From NCBI GenBank assembly GCA_905178155.1, contig CAJINV010000003.1, forward strand, positions 7,398,601 through 7,462,600: a DNA stretch of 64,000 nt. The letters are read 5' to 3'. Below are positions 36,833 to 47,816 of this stretch, piece by piece (within the stretch, counting starts at the first letter, position 1; every line of letters starts with the position of its first letter). Source of the stretch: Amoebophrya sp. A120 (taxonomy: Eukaryota; Sar; Dinophyceae; Syndiniales; Amoebophryaceae). A model generated the notes under the pieces. It saw only the letters and a list, made by a program, of their open reading frames with translations, had not been told where the DNA came from and ran no database searches. The translations under genes and the position numbers were made by a program.

Positions 36833-36948
36833 AAGTCGCGCAATAGCAATATTACAACAGAGCTCCAACATAAATGCTTCCATTCCTCGGCTTCTCGTTG
36901 TCGTCCTTGTGCTCCTCGACGACAGAGATGTTGGTCGCGTTCAAATGT

Positions 36949-37803
36949 CTAGGATTGTTGAGCACCAATGGACGAGAGTTGCTGTTCTTTAATCTTCGCC
37001 GGTAAATCCTTCCGGGTGCCTAGTGGTAAGGGTTCGAATTTTTCATTTGTTCTCACATACCATTCCTGGGGGAGCTGGCGGGGCACCCCCTCACTGTCCA
37101 AGTCCTCCTCCTCGTTGCTGGAAGCATTCGTGATCACTTCGTAGGGGAAGAGCAGCTGACGCACTCCTCGCCTCGTGGCCCCGTTGCGCGTGATCACCAG
37201 GTACTCTTGCGTCTCTATTTCCCCTTTCTTGTTCTCCCGGTCGATGTACTCGCGGCGCAACGTGATCCGCGAACTGTCCCATGCGGGCCCGAAGGCCACC
37301 AGGTCGCTCTTCGCGTTTTTCTCGCTGTACTCGCTGACGCAGAGCGACCGGACGTCGTGTTCGACGCGGCGCGGCACCCTCCTCGATGTTGTCGCAGCTT
37401 CAACACCATGTTGCCCGCCTTGTAGTTGTAGTTCCTCGTCGCCGTACATTTGATCAAGAACCTCCCGAGCTGCCAGATCCTCCTCGTTCTCTCCGTCTTG
37501 TCCTCCGGCTGCTTGGGATAAATCCGAGCTTCCGCGCAGATTATAGTACTTCGACAGAGAGGAACTCGGACGGCTACTCGTGGGATCGCTGGTTGTTTCT
37601 TGCTGCTCTACTCCCGATGTTCCATCTCCCTCACGGGGAGCAGACGCAGAGGCACAGGCTCCCTGCGGTCGCGGAAGTGCCGGCGCTACAACTGAAAGAC
37701 CACGAGGAGGGGTAGGCGCGCGATTTTTGCTGCCTGAAGAAAGTAGTTTTTGGAAGTGGAGCTGCAGGGGCTTACATAACGGAATATCACTATCACATAG
37801 ATG
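36949..37803 (-). CDS. Exon of unknown protein, possibly 3'-terminal
   Basis: An open minus-strand frame follows a clear tgtgtag acceptor near 37804. It reads DSDIPLCKPLQLHFQKLLSS, a Pro/Ser/Gly-rich linker, then a more ordered region: VRSLCVSEYSEKNAKSDLVA, DSSRITLRREYIDRENKKGE, YLVITRNGATRRGVRQLLF. The stop is at 36949. The ordered part alternates charged and hydrophobic residues like a beta-rich fold, but I recognise no family. The upstream exon was not found between 37.8 and 38.5 kb. Confidence 0.5.
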   Translation of the reverse strand, partial: HLCDSDIPLCKPLQLHFQKLLSSGSKNRAPTPPRGLSVVAPALPRPQGACASASAPREGDGTSGVEQQETTSDPTSSRPSSSLSKYYNLRGSSDLSQAAGGQDGENEEDLAAREVLDQMYGDEELQLQGGQHGVEAATTSRRVPRRVEHDVRSLCVSEYSEKNAKSDLVAFGPAWDSSRITLRREYIDRENKKGEIETQEYLVITRNGATRRGVRQLLFPYEVITNASSNEEEDLDSEGVPRQLPQEWYVRTNEKFEPLPLGTRKDLPAKIKEQQLSSIGAQQS

Positions 37804-38543
37804 AAACTACACAGGTGGACTAGGTCGTTAGAGCTCGCACAACCGTCGACACACGACTGAGCCGCACAGGACCCACCAGCGACCGCCCAGTATCAAACTT
37901 ACTAAGTAAGTGGCTTTGAAATTAAGGCGGAGAGGGATTTTGCGGCGGTTTTTCTTCTAGAGGGCCTCCGGTGCCCCGCTATACATATGCCCCTCCTCCT
38001 CTAGAGGGCCGGCCGGTACCCTCCAAAGGGTCCGCCACCCTGTCCGAGGGTTGGCCTGGATTCGATTTTCCCCCGGATCACCAAAATGAAAGGAACTGCA
38101 GAAGCCTGCGCGTAATCCATGTGGACACTTTTGGCCCACACACGTTGCTCCGCCCTGATGCTGGGCGTAGGCGGGTCCATGCCCGAGGACCACACATGCA
38201 CACCTTCTGATTGCCGGACATGAGTCCAATTTACCGTGCCAACCGCGAAAGGGCGCGTAGAAGTGAGCGCCCCGCTTGGCGGGGCCCTCTGGCTTTGGAT
38301 GATTTTAGGGCGGAGGCATAATTTCAATCCGGGAACAAATGAAAAAGGCGCGCATATTTCGGTGAACGCACCAAAAGGCGGGACTTTCGCGGGTGAGGCG
38401 TTTTTTGGGCGGAACTGTTTTCCAGCAGCCTCGGAACTGCGGAAGTTTTCGTGTCCGCCTGCCGCAGCGGCCCGAGTCAAATGCCTCCCCGCGCTTGGCT
38501 CTGAGAAGTGTGAAGGCTTTGGCCGGGTCACCTCCCGGTAACC
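37804..38543. other. GC-rich spacer
   Basis: Spacer between two minus-strand genes. It contains overlapping ORFs on both strands without domain support and short inverted motifs such as ctagagggccggccggtacc. Confidence 0.4.
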
Positions 38544-41500
38544 CTAGCGGCGCGCCGAGATGGACGCCTTTCCCGGTGGAGTCAATAGTTGGGGTTTGGA
38601 TGGGCGGCTTTCAGAAGGGCACACAGGGGCCAGCTCGTCGCGGTGTGTCTCAAAAGGGTCGCGGGGTGTCTCGGAAGGCTCAGGGCCACGGGATCGGGCG
38701 AGACGCCCACGCCGCCCTTGTGTTGATGCATGATAAGTACCTTCCGGCGTAAAGGTAGTAGCTTGTTTCTCATTCTCGGCTTTCGTCTTCCTTGCTGATG
38801 ACAGCGGCTGCTGAAGTTGGCGGTGCTCTTCAGGTACTTCATGTCGTTCTTGAGCAAATGCTCCTGCACCCGGTACGCATCTCCTGCCGAAGCCGTTGCT
38901 GGAGGACTGCTCTTGGCTGCTAGGGGCACCACTGCTGCTTGTCCCGCTCCCATCACTCGCGGTCATATCTCCTCGCGGCTGCTCATCCATGTACCTGTCC
39001 CAGCCTGCAGCCCCACGACCGGCGGTGCCTCTGCTCCGCGAGAACGAAGGGGCTCCGGAGTCAGGTCCTCGCAGATCTTCCTCCCAGGTCTCGTTTTGTT
39101 CCCTCGAGGAACCCAGCTCGTTGTCGAAAACGCCCTCGCGCCGGCGAAAAGTGTCTTGCTCTGTCTGTTCGGAGCCGAAACCACTTTTCTCCCGGGGCCA
39201 CTTTCCTCCAGACAGAAGCAAAGAACGCTCGCCCCGCAAGCTGTTGGGGGGCGCCCCGGGCCGGGAAGAAGTGCTGGCCAGTAGAGAGACCGGACTCTCC
39301 TGCCCGATGGCCGACTGATGCGCGCTACTGCTATCTTCCCCTTGACCAGGCACAGCGCAAGCGGCTCCTGTATCTTTTCCATCGATGAGATCCGCAATAT
39401 GCATGGGCTCATCGCAGACGGAATTCTGCAACGCCGATTCGTGTTCAAGATCCAGCCCGTGGTCTCGGCGGTCAGCACGTTTGTCGTGGTCATATTCGCA
39501 ATCAAAATGCTGTTCCTCTGGCGGGTCCACGTCGGGAACCGCTCGCGCGCTCATCACCAGCATGCGCTCGCGATCGAGAATTTCCGCGCGCAGGCGGGTC
39601 TGCGAAAGAAACCTAAGCTGCTGCTATCCGGTGTAAAAATGTCCCCGGCCCAGAGTGAAGTTGGGAAGAACTCTGCAACACAAATAATCCGAAAGTTGTT
39701 TGGGGAGTCACACATGACATGACAGGTACGTCTCTGTATTGTAGTGCAGGTTAGCAAGTTGCACAGCCGCATCTTCACAAAGTCGTCTCCTTATAGACCC
39801 TGTTAAAAGCATTACAAATGCCGAAACACGATCGAAAATGGCTATCATAATCATGAAGATGCGCATTACAAGAAGTGTGCCAAGCTGTAGATGCAAATCG
39901 GTACGACAACCCTGTGGCGGCGACGTTTTTACTCCGGATAGCTGCGGCTGCTGGTTCACCCGGTCCTGCAGCACGTCCCCGTAGATGTGGAGCCCGAAGA
40001 ATCGCGGCGGTACCTGGGACCGGGCTGACTTCGTAAAATTTTCGCAACTGAGCAGCTTCCAGTGCCCCGAGAAGGCCGCGCGCTTGGAAAAACTGACGTT
40101 CGGATTGCGGGCCATCTCCGAAACGGACGTGGGGATTCCCTCGCACAGCTCCGCGGTGTCCGCCCGCGAAGACGTTGGGGGCCCCGTCCCCGGCCGCGCG
40201 TCGGTGATGCCAATCCGAGTGCTGTCACCCCCGGCGGCGACCGGTGCCCCTACCTCGACGTCTCCCACAAGGACAGAGCCTGCTCCTCCACCGGGGCCCC
40301 TTTGTAGTGCCTCTCTCTGCGTCTGCGCGACGAACTCGTTGACGTCGAAATACGTGTTCGGGTACGGAACCTCTTGGTACGGGTGATTGTAGGGCGGTTC
40401 GACGGCCCGCTCTGCCTCACCTTCTTCTTCTTGATCTCCGAGTCTTTTTTCCTCCGGCTGCACGTCCTCGTCCAGTTCCTGAACTTTCTGGCCGTGGTCA
40501 TTGTCCCCACGACCCCTACTACCGGAGGTTGAGTCGCCACCAGTACGGGCGGGAAAAAGCTGTGTCGCCCCCCCGTTACTGATACTGCCTCCAGCACCTT
40601 GCGACGCGGACAGTCCGTCCACGTCAACTTGGCCTACGTGCAGTAAGTTTGATGTCACGTCGCCTCGTGCTCGTCCAGATGAGACGCTTGCATGATGCTG
40701 GTCGTCCAGCTGCTCCCCGTCTTGTGGTCCCCCTCCGGCGAGGACCTTCTTCGAAGTAGATGCGGCGCCGTGGTGACATCGTTGCTCGGACGAACGATCC
40801 ACATCCATCAGATTCGGATCAACAGCATCGCTGGCGAGCAAATCTTGTGCGAAGAGTCTCTTGTCCTCCTCCTCTCCGCCACTGGAAAACAGCTCCCCGG
40901 GCACGACTTGAATGGGCGTCCACTCCTTTGTTCCCCGGGCAGAACAATTCTTGTCGTCCAGGTCGACGGGAAGCAGTCCGATGTCATATTTCTGAACGCC
41001 GGGAGAGCTGCAGTCGAGGAGGTCTAGGTCCTGCTTGTTCTTGATATTTTTCCTCCCTTTTTGATGTTTGGACGCAGCTGCAGAAAAATCGGAGGTGGAT
41101 CTAGCACGGCGATTCTTAGTACACTGCTTTGACAATAATTTCTCCGCTGGAACCAGTCGGCTCCTGCTCCTGCGAAGACAGCGCGCTGCTCGTGTGATAT
41201 CAATAACCTGCGCCGGAGCGTTTCCTCCCACAGCGGAGTCTGAGTCCGACCCTGTACCAGAAGAGGAACGAGAGGAACCAGACCAATCTGAGGAGGAGCC
41301 AGATAACGAGGAGCAAACAGATGAACTACAACTATCGTCACTGCCGGGAGAGGATTCTTCCTGGCCATCTTCTACCTCTGATTGCGTTTTCTTGCTGCTC
41401 CGAAAACAGGGTCCGCAACGACCGAGCGCGACCAGGTGCATGCGAAACTTTCTAGAAGATGTAGAGGATGGAGCACCACCAGTAACACAACTCGCGCTCC

Positions 41501-41999
41501 CTTTAGAAGAACAAGTACTCGCGCTTTTATTGCTTCTGCGACTGCGCCTGGACAGCTCGAGATCATTTTCTTGCTCACCACCATCATGAAGAGGAGCGCA
41601 GAAACCATGTAATTGACGAGCAGCCTCCTCACCACTGTTGGCTACTCCTGCACTAGCCGATGCTACACAACTGTTGACTTGCCGTTTTCGCAGCGCCTTC
41701 CTTGCCGCCCTAAGCTGCTTCTCCGCTGCGGCTCTGCGCTGCTGCTGGCGACGCAGCTGCCCCAGTAGGTCCTTGTTCGCCCGATGAAGAGTCTGCTCTG
41801 GAGACACGCACGACGAGATGAAGCCGCCGCTCACTATGGCAGCGACACCACACGCCAGGCCTATCGGGATCAGATAGGCCCGCGACCGCCCGATTGCGAT
41901 ATCGCTGAAGTCGATGGTGCGCAGCACATGGTGCTTCATCGGGCATGGAATTTTCGCCAGAATATTCAGAACGCCGTCAACCTCGCGATTTCCCGTCAT
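38544..41999 (-). CDS. 1,044-residue membrane-anchored low-complexity protein
   Basis: ATG at 41999 (MTGNREVDGVLNILAK) opens exon 1 to 39941. Removal of the element at 39625-39940 continues the frame (NQQPQ|QLRFLSQTRLRAE) to the stop at 38544; total length is an exact multiple of three. Near residues 45-70 lies a membrane helix (AYLIPIGLACGVAAIVSGGF), then a basic Gln/Arg coiled coil (LRRQQQRRAAAEKQLRAARK), long Ser/Asp/Glu-rich disorder, and a more ordered part around YPNTYFDVNEFVAQTQREAL and FSGHWKLLSCENFTKSARSQ. Function unknown. Another introner start lies just upstream at 42034, so a 5' exon may exist. Confidence 0.72.
39625..39940. mobile_element. Introner, TATCC family (316 bp)
   Basis: Near-perfect inverted ends TATCCGGTGTAAAAATGTCC and GGCGACGTTTTTACTCCGGATA in pieces; direct repeat GCTGC on both sides. 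It is the only intron detected in the coding part of this gene. Confidence 0.9.
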
Positions 42000-42033
42000 C
42001 GTGTCTGCGGCCCAGTGTGCGATCGACGTCGGC

Positions 42034-42246
42034 TATCCTATGCAAAAACGTCCCCACCCCATAGTCAAGATGGGGATTTGGATACACAGAGCCAGCATCT
42101 TTTGGCTGTCGCGCAGGACAAAATTGGGCTCGCCGTGTCATCGCGTTTAGCTATTGTAGCTGCGCCACAAATCGATTGATTCCCTTATGCTGATTCTAGC
42201 ATGACAAACTACCAAACAGCATTACAGAATGCTCCTCATGGGGCTC
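42034..42246. mobile_element. Decayed or partial TATCC introner
   Basis: Starts TATCCTATGCAAAAACGTCC directly after a possible repeat TCGGC. Its interior (ttggctgtcgcgcaggaca, gaatgctcctcatggggct) resembles the element at 15969-16368. The distal end and second repeat were not found. Confidence 0.5.
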
Positions 42247-42356
42247 TGCACCATCACCATCATGTAATGGACACCCACACACAGCGCCACGGGACAAAGA
42301 TCTCCTCCCCGGGGGGTGGGCGAGGATGAGGAAGCACTTTCGGCGACCTCATCTTC
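42247..42356. repeat. About 100-bp dispersed repeat, copy 2
   Basis: Matches 1294-1395: taatggacaccca, cagcgccacggg, cccggggggtgggcgagg, tcggcgacctcat. It directly abuts the decayed introner at 42034, so it could be part of a composite element. Confidence 0.6.
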
Positions 42357-42558
42357 ATACAAAAGCCAAGCGCTACCCCGGTAAGTCACCCGATAAAAAT
42401 TACTGACCAGTCGGGAACTACTTACCCACCACACCCGGCCAAGAAAGCCCAGCCGGCTAGCTAAGCGCGACTGCTGCCCCATACAGAATGATCCAGGACC
42501 CGACCCATTTCCCGCCATATGTTTTTGCTCTCACGGAAGAGACGACGCACCCCTTTAA

Positions 42559-44574
42559 TTAAGGGGCGAGCCTCTCCCCTAAGCCGCTAACCCACTCGGA
42601 CAGGGGAGGCTTGGCCATTCGTGCCTTACCTGTGGCACGGACGAAGATATCAAGGGCACGGATCTTCACAGTTGTCAGGCAATAATTGGCCAGCTGTTTT
42701 TCACTGCTGAACCACAATGGGCACAGCGACAACTTAAGGCTTAGTTTGTGCGTGGCAATCAGAGTGCAGATTAGATTTGAGGCTTGCAGATTTGCATGAC
42801 AATTATAGTGTAGGGAGGTTTTTCCTCCGCATATCGGCTCCTGAAAATTCACAACGCGGTCATCATTCCAGGCCGACAACTTGGTCTGCAATTCCGGGCT
42901 GATATGGTAGACAGGCCACCAGTATCAAGTGTAAAAATGTCTGGGTCTGGAAGGATACAACTTGTGATGCTACTTTTGGAATCTACATAAAAACTGTATT
43001 GCAAGAACAGCAAAAGAGGTGTAATTTGTGCTACGCGGAGAGGGCATTTCTCATGCAGAATGGGCATCAGAAAGCCCTCGCACAATCTCTGATGCTAGGG
43101 CATGCATCACAGACCTCATGGGTCATGCAAAATCTGCATGACAAACTCCTGCATTCTTCCAGACCCAGACATTTTTGCAATCCATAACCAGTGCACTCCT
43201 GACGCATGTCGCGCGTGGCGCAGGCAGACGGGCTCCTGGGTCGCCTCATCCCTGAAAGCCTTCCAGATTAGTCCATCGTCGGAATCCGCATGCGCTTCCG
43301 GATCGGCGAAAATGTCGGAGCTCGTCGAACCGGTAGACTGGTTGCTGGCCTGCGGACGACCGGCACGAGAATTATCTTCTGCAGCAGGGGCATAAAAAGC
43401 ACCGCTACCGCCCCCGCCTTCGGAGGCCCCCACACTGCCGCCGGACTGACTACTAACCCAAGGCGGAGGTGTGCCAGCAGCTGCACTGCCCGCATCCGTC
43501 GGGGGCAGAGAGGAAGATGACGAGTAGGCTGCTGCCCCTGCGTTTGCTCTATGCTGTACAGAAGTACTATCGCACTCGTACTAAAACTAATCACCGCCAT
43601 CCATGCATCACAAATCTTTAGTTTTGTTTTTTTCTTAATTTCTATTTTTGTTCTTGAAAAAATTATATATTTGTGAAGCGTTTACTACTAGGGCGATGGT
43701 TCTGCCATGCATAAGCTCCTGCTGCACCTACTCCACTAGAAGCCCCGCCTGGTCCGCTGCCGGCTTGATCTTGTCCACTTGGTCGCGCCGCACTGCCATT
43801 GTTCACGACCACACCAGCCGCACGCGGCGCTCCTCCGGCGGACGCATTAGCGAAGTCAGCGCCACCAGTTACGACCCAGGGGGGCGGGGTGCCAGCACCC
43901 GCATATCCGTGCTCCGATACGCTCTTGTTGTCCATCCAACCTGTTCCAACGTCCCCTTTCAAAAGAAGAGACATAATACACTGGAGCTCCCCTCTCACCT
44001 CCTTCGAGAACCCTATGCATTGCAAATGCCTTTGGGTCTGGAAGCAAAAAAACGCACAAACTTGTGACGCGCATTATGGATGCCTGGATGTTGCCTAAGC
44101 TGCTGCTATTTTATTTAGAGAAAGCGGAACAATCCTCAGTCCGAACGCGTCGAAAAAGGGGGGGCCGCAATCCCCTCCTGGAACAGGAAAAAGTTTTTAC
44201 TCAAAAATCTACCAAAATAGTAGAGCCACTATAAAAATATGCAACTTTTGTTTTCATGCAGACTAGGCATGGGCAAGCCCCCCTGATGTGTGCACTCTAA
44301 ACCTTTTGTTGCTGTTCCCCTTCCTGCCCCAAAAACTGCATGAAACTACACAGGTGTCTGCTTTATTGTTCCAGAGGACCCAGACATATTTCCAACCGAT
44401 AAACCCGCCTAGGAGGATATCCGCGGTGTCTTCGCCCAATTCTGCCCCTAAAGCAGTCCTGCTCACGGCCACCAAGTTCCGCCGCGTCGAAAGCATGCGA
44501 AGCCGGCCGATAATGTCGGAGGCAAAGACACGGCGCGAGACCTCGTGCTCTATTTCCAAGAACACCTCATCCAT
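42559..44574 (-). CDS. Gly/Ser/Pro-rich protein, separate gene or 3' half of the upstream one
   Basis: ATG at 44574 reads MDEVFLEIEHEVSRRVFASD and IIGRLRMLSTRRNLVAVSRT, a compact helical start. Excising 44014-44401 joins LLGGF to SKEVRGELQCIMSLL. A Gly/Ala-rich stretch follows with AGTPPPWVVTGG. A second exon from about 43577 has the related AAGTPPPWVSSQSGG. Excising 42923-43186 then joins SGVHW to WPVYHISPELQTKLSAW, ending at a stop at 42559. The intron between about 43690 and 43578 has no obvious in-phase GT-AG pair. The start codon overlaps the stop of the previous ORF (ATGGATGA), so an undetected frameshift or tiny intron could fuse the two. Confidence 0.55.
42923..43186. mobile_element. 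Introner, TCTGGG family (264 bp)
   Basis: Termini TATCAAGTGTAAAAATG and CATTTTTGCAATCCATA; direct repeat ACCAG on both sides. Excision gives an uninterrupted frame, GVHW|WPVYH. Confidence 0.9.
44014..44401. mobile_element. Long introner, TCTGGG family (388 bp)
   Basis: Termini TATGCATTGCAAATGCC and CATATTTCCAACCGATA; direct repeat AACCC on both sides. It is longer than its relatives and carries extra AT-rich interior. Excision joins DILLGGF to SKEVRGELQ. Confidence 0.88.
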
Positions 44575-47500
44575 ATCTTTGTAGTGGCCCGCAATGTCGG
44601 TGGACCCCCATCAAGGCCGGCGGGGGCAAGGTAGAAGTTCCTGCCGAATAGGGGTGCTCTACGTCGCTGCTGTCCCCATCTCCATGCTCCTGCTCTTCAT
44701 CGCCGTGGGGCATCGCTTTGAAAGAGCGCTCCAGTCTTGAAGTGCGCTTGTGCTGCTCACTATTATGCTGCTCCGTCGCGGCGGTGATTTCGTCGCGGTG
44801 GCTTTTCTCCAGCACACACACAACGCCAAAGAACACCGTCTGCGCCGCCGCGGCCGACGAGGCAAAAATCTGCCAGAAACGGCGGGACGAAAGTAAGCCG
44901 CCCTTGCTTCTTCTCCCGCAGCCGCAGCCCTCCTTGCGGCTACTACTTTTTCCCTTCTTTTCGTCGTGCCTATTTTTCCTACGATGCTCAACACCTGGTG
45001 CACGATGATGCTCTTGCTGGTTTTGGTGGTGCTTAATGTGCTCGGTGGCTGCGGAAGCATCAGCACTGGGCAGCCAAGCCTCCCGAACGGTATTACCACA
45101 CGGTGAGGACGACCCCGCGTCGGGGGCGGCAGGCTCTTGCGCCGCCTTGTGTTTTTGCCGAACGTGAGACGTTGACGACTCTAGCGGAAAGCTGCACTCT
45201 TGCGCGTCGGTCTCCCGGCCCAGGTCGTCGGACGAAGCGTTCCTGAGGTCGTCATCAGGACTGCTACGAGAACTGCTACCCTGCATCTGCATCCTGAGCT
45301 TCGCTGCCTGCTCCTCGTCCTGGTGCGCCGGCGCGGATCTGCCGTACGTCGCGGGCCGCGGCTCGGCCGATGCAGTTTGAGTTTGATGTTGTTCGGGAAG
45401 ATATACCGCTGAGCTGCTAGAGCTTGCACTTTTCTGCCCGGGACTAATTCCTCGCCCAAAAACCACGAATGGGCCTCCACCTGAGGTGAGAGGCGCGCGA
45501 TCCGTCGGCTCCTCCTGCTGGAGGTCGTACTGCTGCCTAGAAGTAGAGGTGGACGACGAACAAGCTCCTTGTTGAAGACGAGGATGATCCACGTCCCCTC
45601 CTTCGTTCTTCGGCAGACCGGCGAAAGTGTCCGCCTTTGTGAGGCCCTTGCCGCCCCCAACGGACGCAAAAGAGCCCCCCTCGCCGCAGCTACCGACCCG
45701 GAAGGAGGAACTCGGACGCGAGTACGGAGTCAGATTGTGCTGGTTCCAGTTGTCGTCATCCCGGTAGCTTGTGCTGTCACCGCTTTTGGCAGGCGCTGCC
45801 CCGCGGAAGAGGACTGGGCGGCCGGAGGTTTCATCGTGTTTAGTGTTTGCTCTAGGAGGTGGAGCGCTCGCGATCGTCGGCGGCTCTGTCCCGGCACGAC
45901 CCGGATGAATTTTGCTCCCGCCACCGGGGGCGCTTGTAGCTGCACGAGGCCCGGACGCAGTCGTAGAATTCGTGGCAAAAATATCCGCGCGAACATGAGG
46001 AAGATTTCGCCCTCCCTGTTGTTCACCTCTGTAATTGTGGCCCATGAAAACAAGCGGGGGCAGCGACGGTCCCGAACTTCTTGAATCAGCAGCGGCACCT
46101 ACCCCAAGCCCCGCAGTTCCTGTTCCCGCTCCTGCCCCTTCAACATCTGAAAAGAAGTTGCGCTTTTGATCGTAGGCCGGTGTCGCAATCGAACGGTGCG
46201 CAGAGGAAGTTTGCTCGAATGGTTCCAGTACTTTTGTGTGTTCTTGATTCGGTATCAAAGGCTTAGGAGCGACGACGCGGGGATCCGCTTTTGCGGAAGA
46301 CGACGACTCCTGACGGTGCACAGACTTATCCTCAGGAAAGCCCCCACTTGCACTTTCTTCTTCCGCCCTGTTGGTACCTGATCCAATATTTGATTTGGGT
46401 AGCGTTTTGCTTATCGTAGTAACACAAACCTGCCCAAATACCAGCAGCGCTACCCGCCGGGCTCGCAGCTTTACTTCATTCAGTTATATGTTTTCACAAG
46501 GCCACGCCCTTCGTTCACAATGGGTGGACTCCGGTTCATCTGTGCAAAAGTATATCCGCGCCGCTTAGCCGTCTCCTGTGTACTCCTACACGCAGATGCG
46601 AGGCACGCAGCAGGGACCGCGCCGCGACGTCCGCGCCACAGGGGTGGCTGCGTGGCGCCGCAGTTCTCTGCCCACAGACGCGGGTCGAACCGCGCTCCAG
46701 CACTGCACAGAGAAGTCGCAGCGCCGGGCGCCACAGATGCTGCAACAAGTCCCGAACCTTCCCCAACAGAGGTCGCTAGCGGGCAGCGGCGGCTCGCAAC
46801 GCGAGGCGTGTGCCCTCGCGTAGTTCGCTCGGCCACCGCGTCGGCAGAAAGAAGGGCTAGAAGTACGGGCCCGCTCACTCTACACATTCCCGTCATAGAC
46901 GTCAGGACGTGCCTTGCTAGTAAACCTAAAGAGAGGTCAGCAACAGTGCGCCCATGTTTGTCTAACATGCACGCGCGTCTTCCTTATCCTTTTCAGATTG
47001 ATTGTGGTCGTCATGGGCATGGGCTCTGGTGTTGGCACTCGCACTGCTGTGTCCCTCGTTCTGCTACTTCCCCCGAGTCGTCCATTTTTGTAGGCACGGG
47101 CTGGCGACGGGAGATCAAAAATGGGGCCACAAAGGTGGTTCGCCCATTCCGGCCCTCGCTAGGTGTCGCGCTGGTGCTGCGCGACCTAGTCTTACTTGTG
47201 ATGGTGCTTAGAATGTGAAGATATATCGAATGCGTTGCCTAGTTAGATTGGGAATGAAGTAGGTACCTTGTCGGCGGAAGGAGCACACGGCGCACGAATC
47301 TTCTTTCATCCGCGGCTGCTGAGAAGATGTAATAGGAACAAGATCTTCGTGGTCAGAAACGTGAGAACGGGGAGCAAGTAGAGCTCCTGGAGGCGTTGCA
47401 ACAGTTTGGATGATGTCCTCTCGGCGCCGAAGAGACGACGCCCCTCGTCCAGAAGTGGTCCTAGAAGGAGCAGAAGCTGCGGCCTCAGAAACTGCACCCG

Positions 47501-47816
47501 GCTGAGCTGCGGGGCCGGTATCTTCACGCTGTTCATGATCTGGCCAGAAGGACCGGACTTGGACCGCGTACACAGTGAGACGAGCGGGGCCGAAGTTCGT
47601 GTTAGAAGTACTACTATGGGTAGTCGTACTAGTTGTTGGGAACGTGACGCACAGAATCAGTCCCAGAATCACAGTCAGAAAGTTTGCGGATTGCGGATTG
47701 CGGTGGGGTTGGCGTGCCGGAACCATGAGGGTGCACTTTGGCTTGGCTTGGCTGGCTTGGCTGCTGGGGTGCCGTTCCGGAACTTTAAGAGTGCAGCCCC
47801 CGGAGCTCTTCATCAT
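44567..47816 (-). CDS. 786-residue low-complexity protein with two membrane-like segments
   Basis: ATG at 47816 (MMKSSGGCTLKVPERH) starts exon 1 (to 47267), which holds a hydrophobic FLTVILGLILCVTFP stretch, probably a signal anchor. A GT-AG intron (47266-46378) occupied by a TIR element joins FRRQ to GTNRAEEESASGG, exactly in phase. Exon 2 runs to a stop at 44567; 787 codons in all. Most of it is disordered (Ser, Gly, Gln, Asp). Near the end is a basic Cys-rich patch (KEGCGCGRRSKGGLLSSRRF) and a second hydrophobic stretch (FFGVVCVLEK). The layout resembles the 38.5-42.0 kb protein: N-terminal anchor plus long disorder. Function unknown. Confidence 0.65.
46359..47304. mobile_element. Large TIR element, copy 2, acting as an intron
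   Basis: Inverted ends: left tcttccgccctgttggtacct, right aggtaccttgtcggcggaagga. Splice sites lie inside the ends (minus strand CAAG|GTACCT and ATCAG|GTACC), so about 40 nt of element sequence stays in the mRNA. It shares long blocks with 35505-36832 but is shorter by about 400 bp. Confidence 0.82.

Noticed and set aside
38001-38531. A 176-codon minus-strand ORF between two genes.
   Set aside because: Overlapping ORFs of similar length exist in other frames, with no domain, start context or splice link.
42545-42570. Near-palindrome cccctttaattaagggg as a terminator or binding site.
   Set aside because: It is imperfect, single-copy and without context supporting a function.
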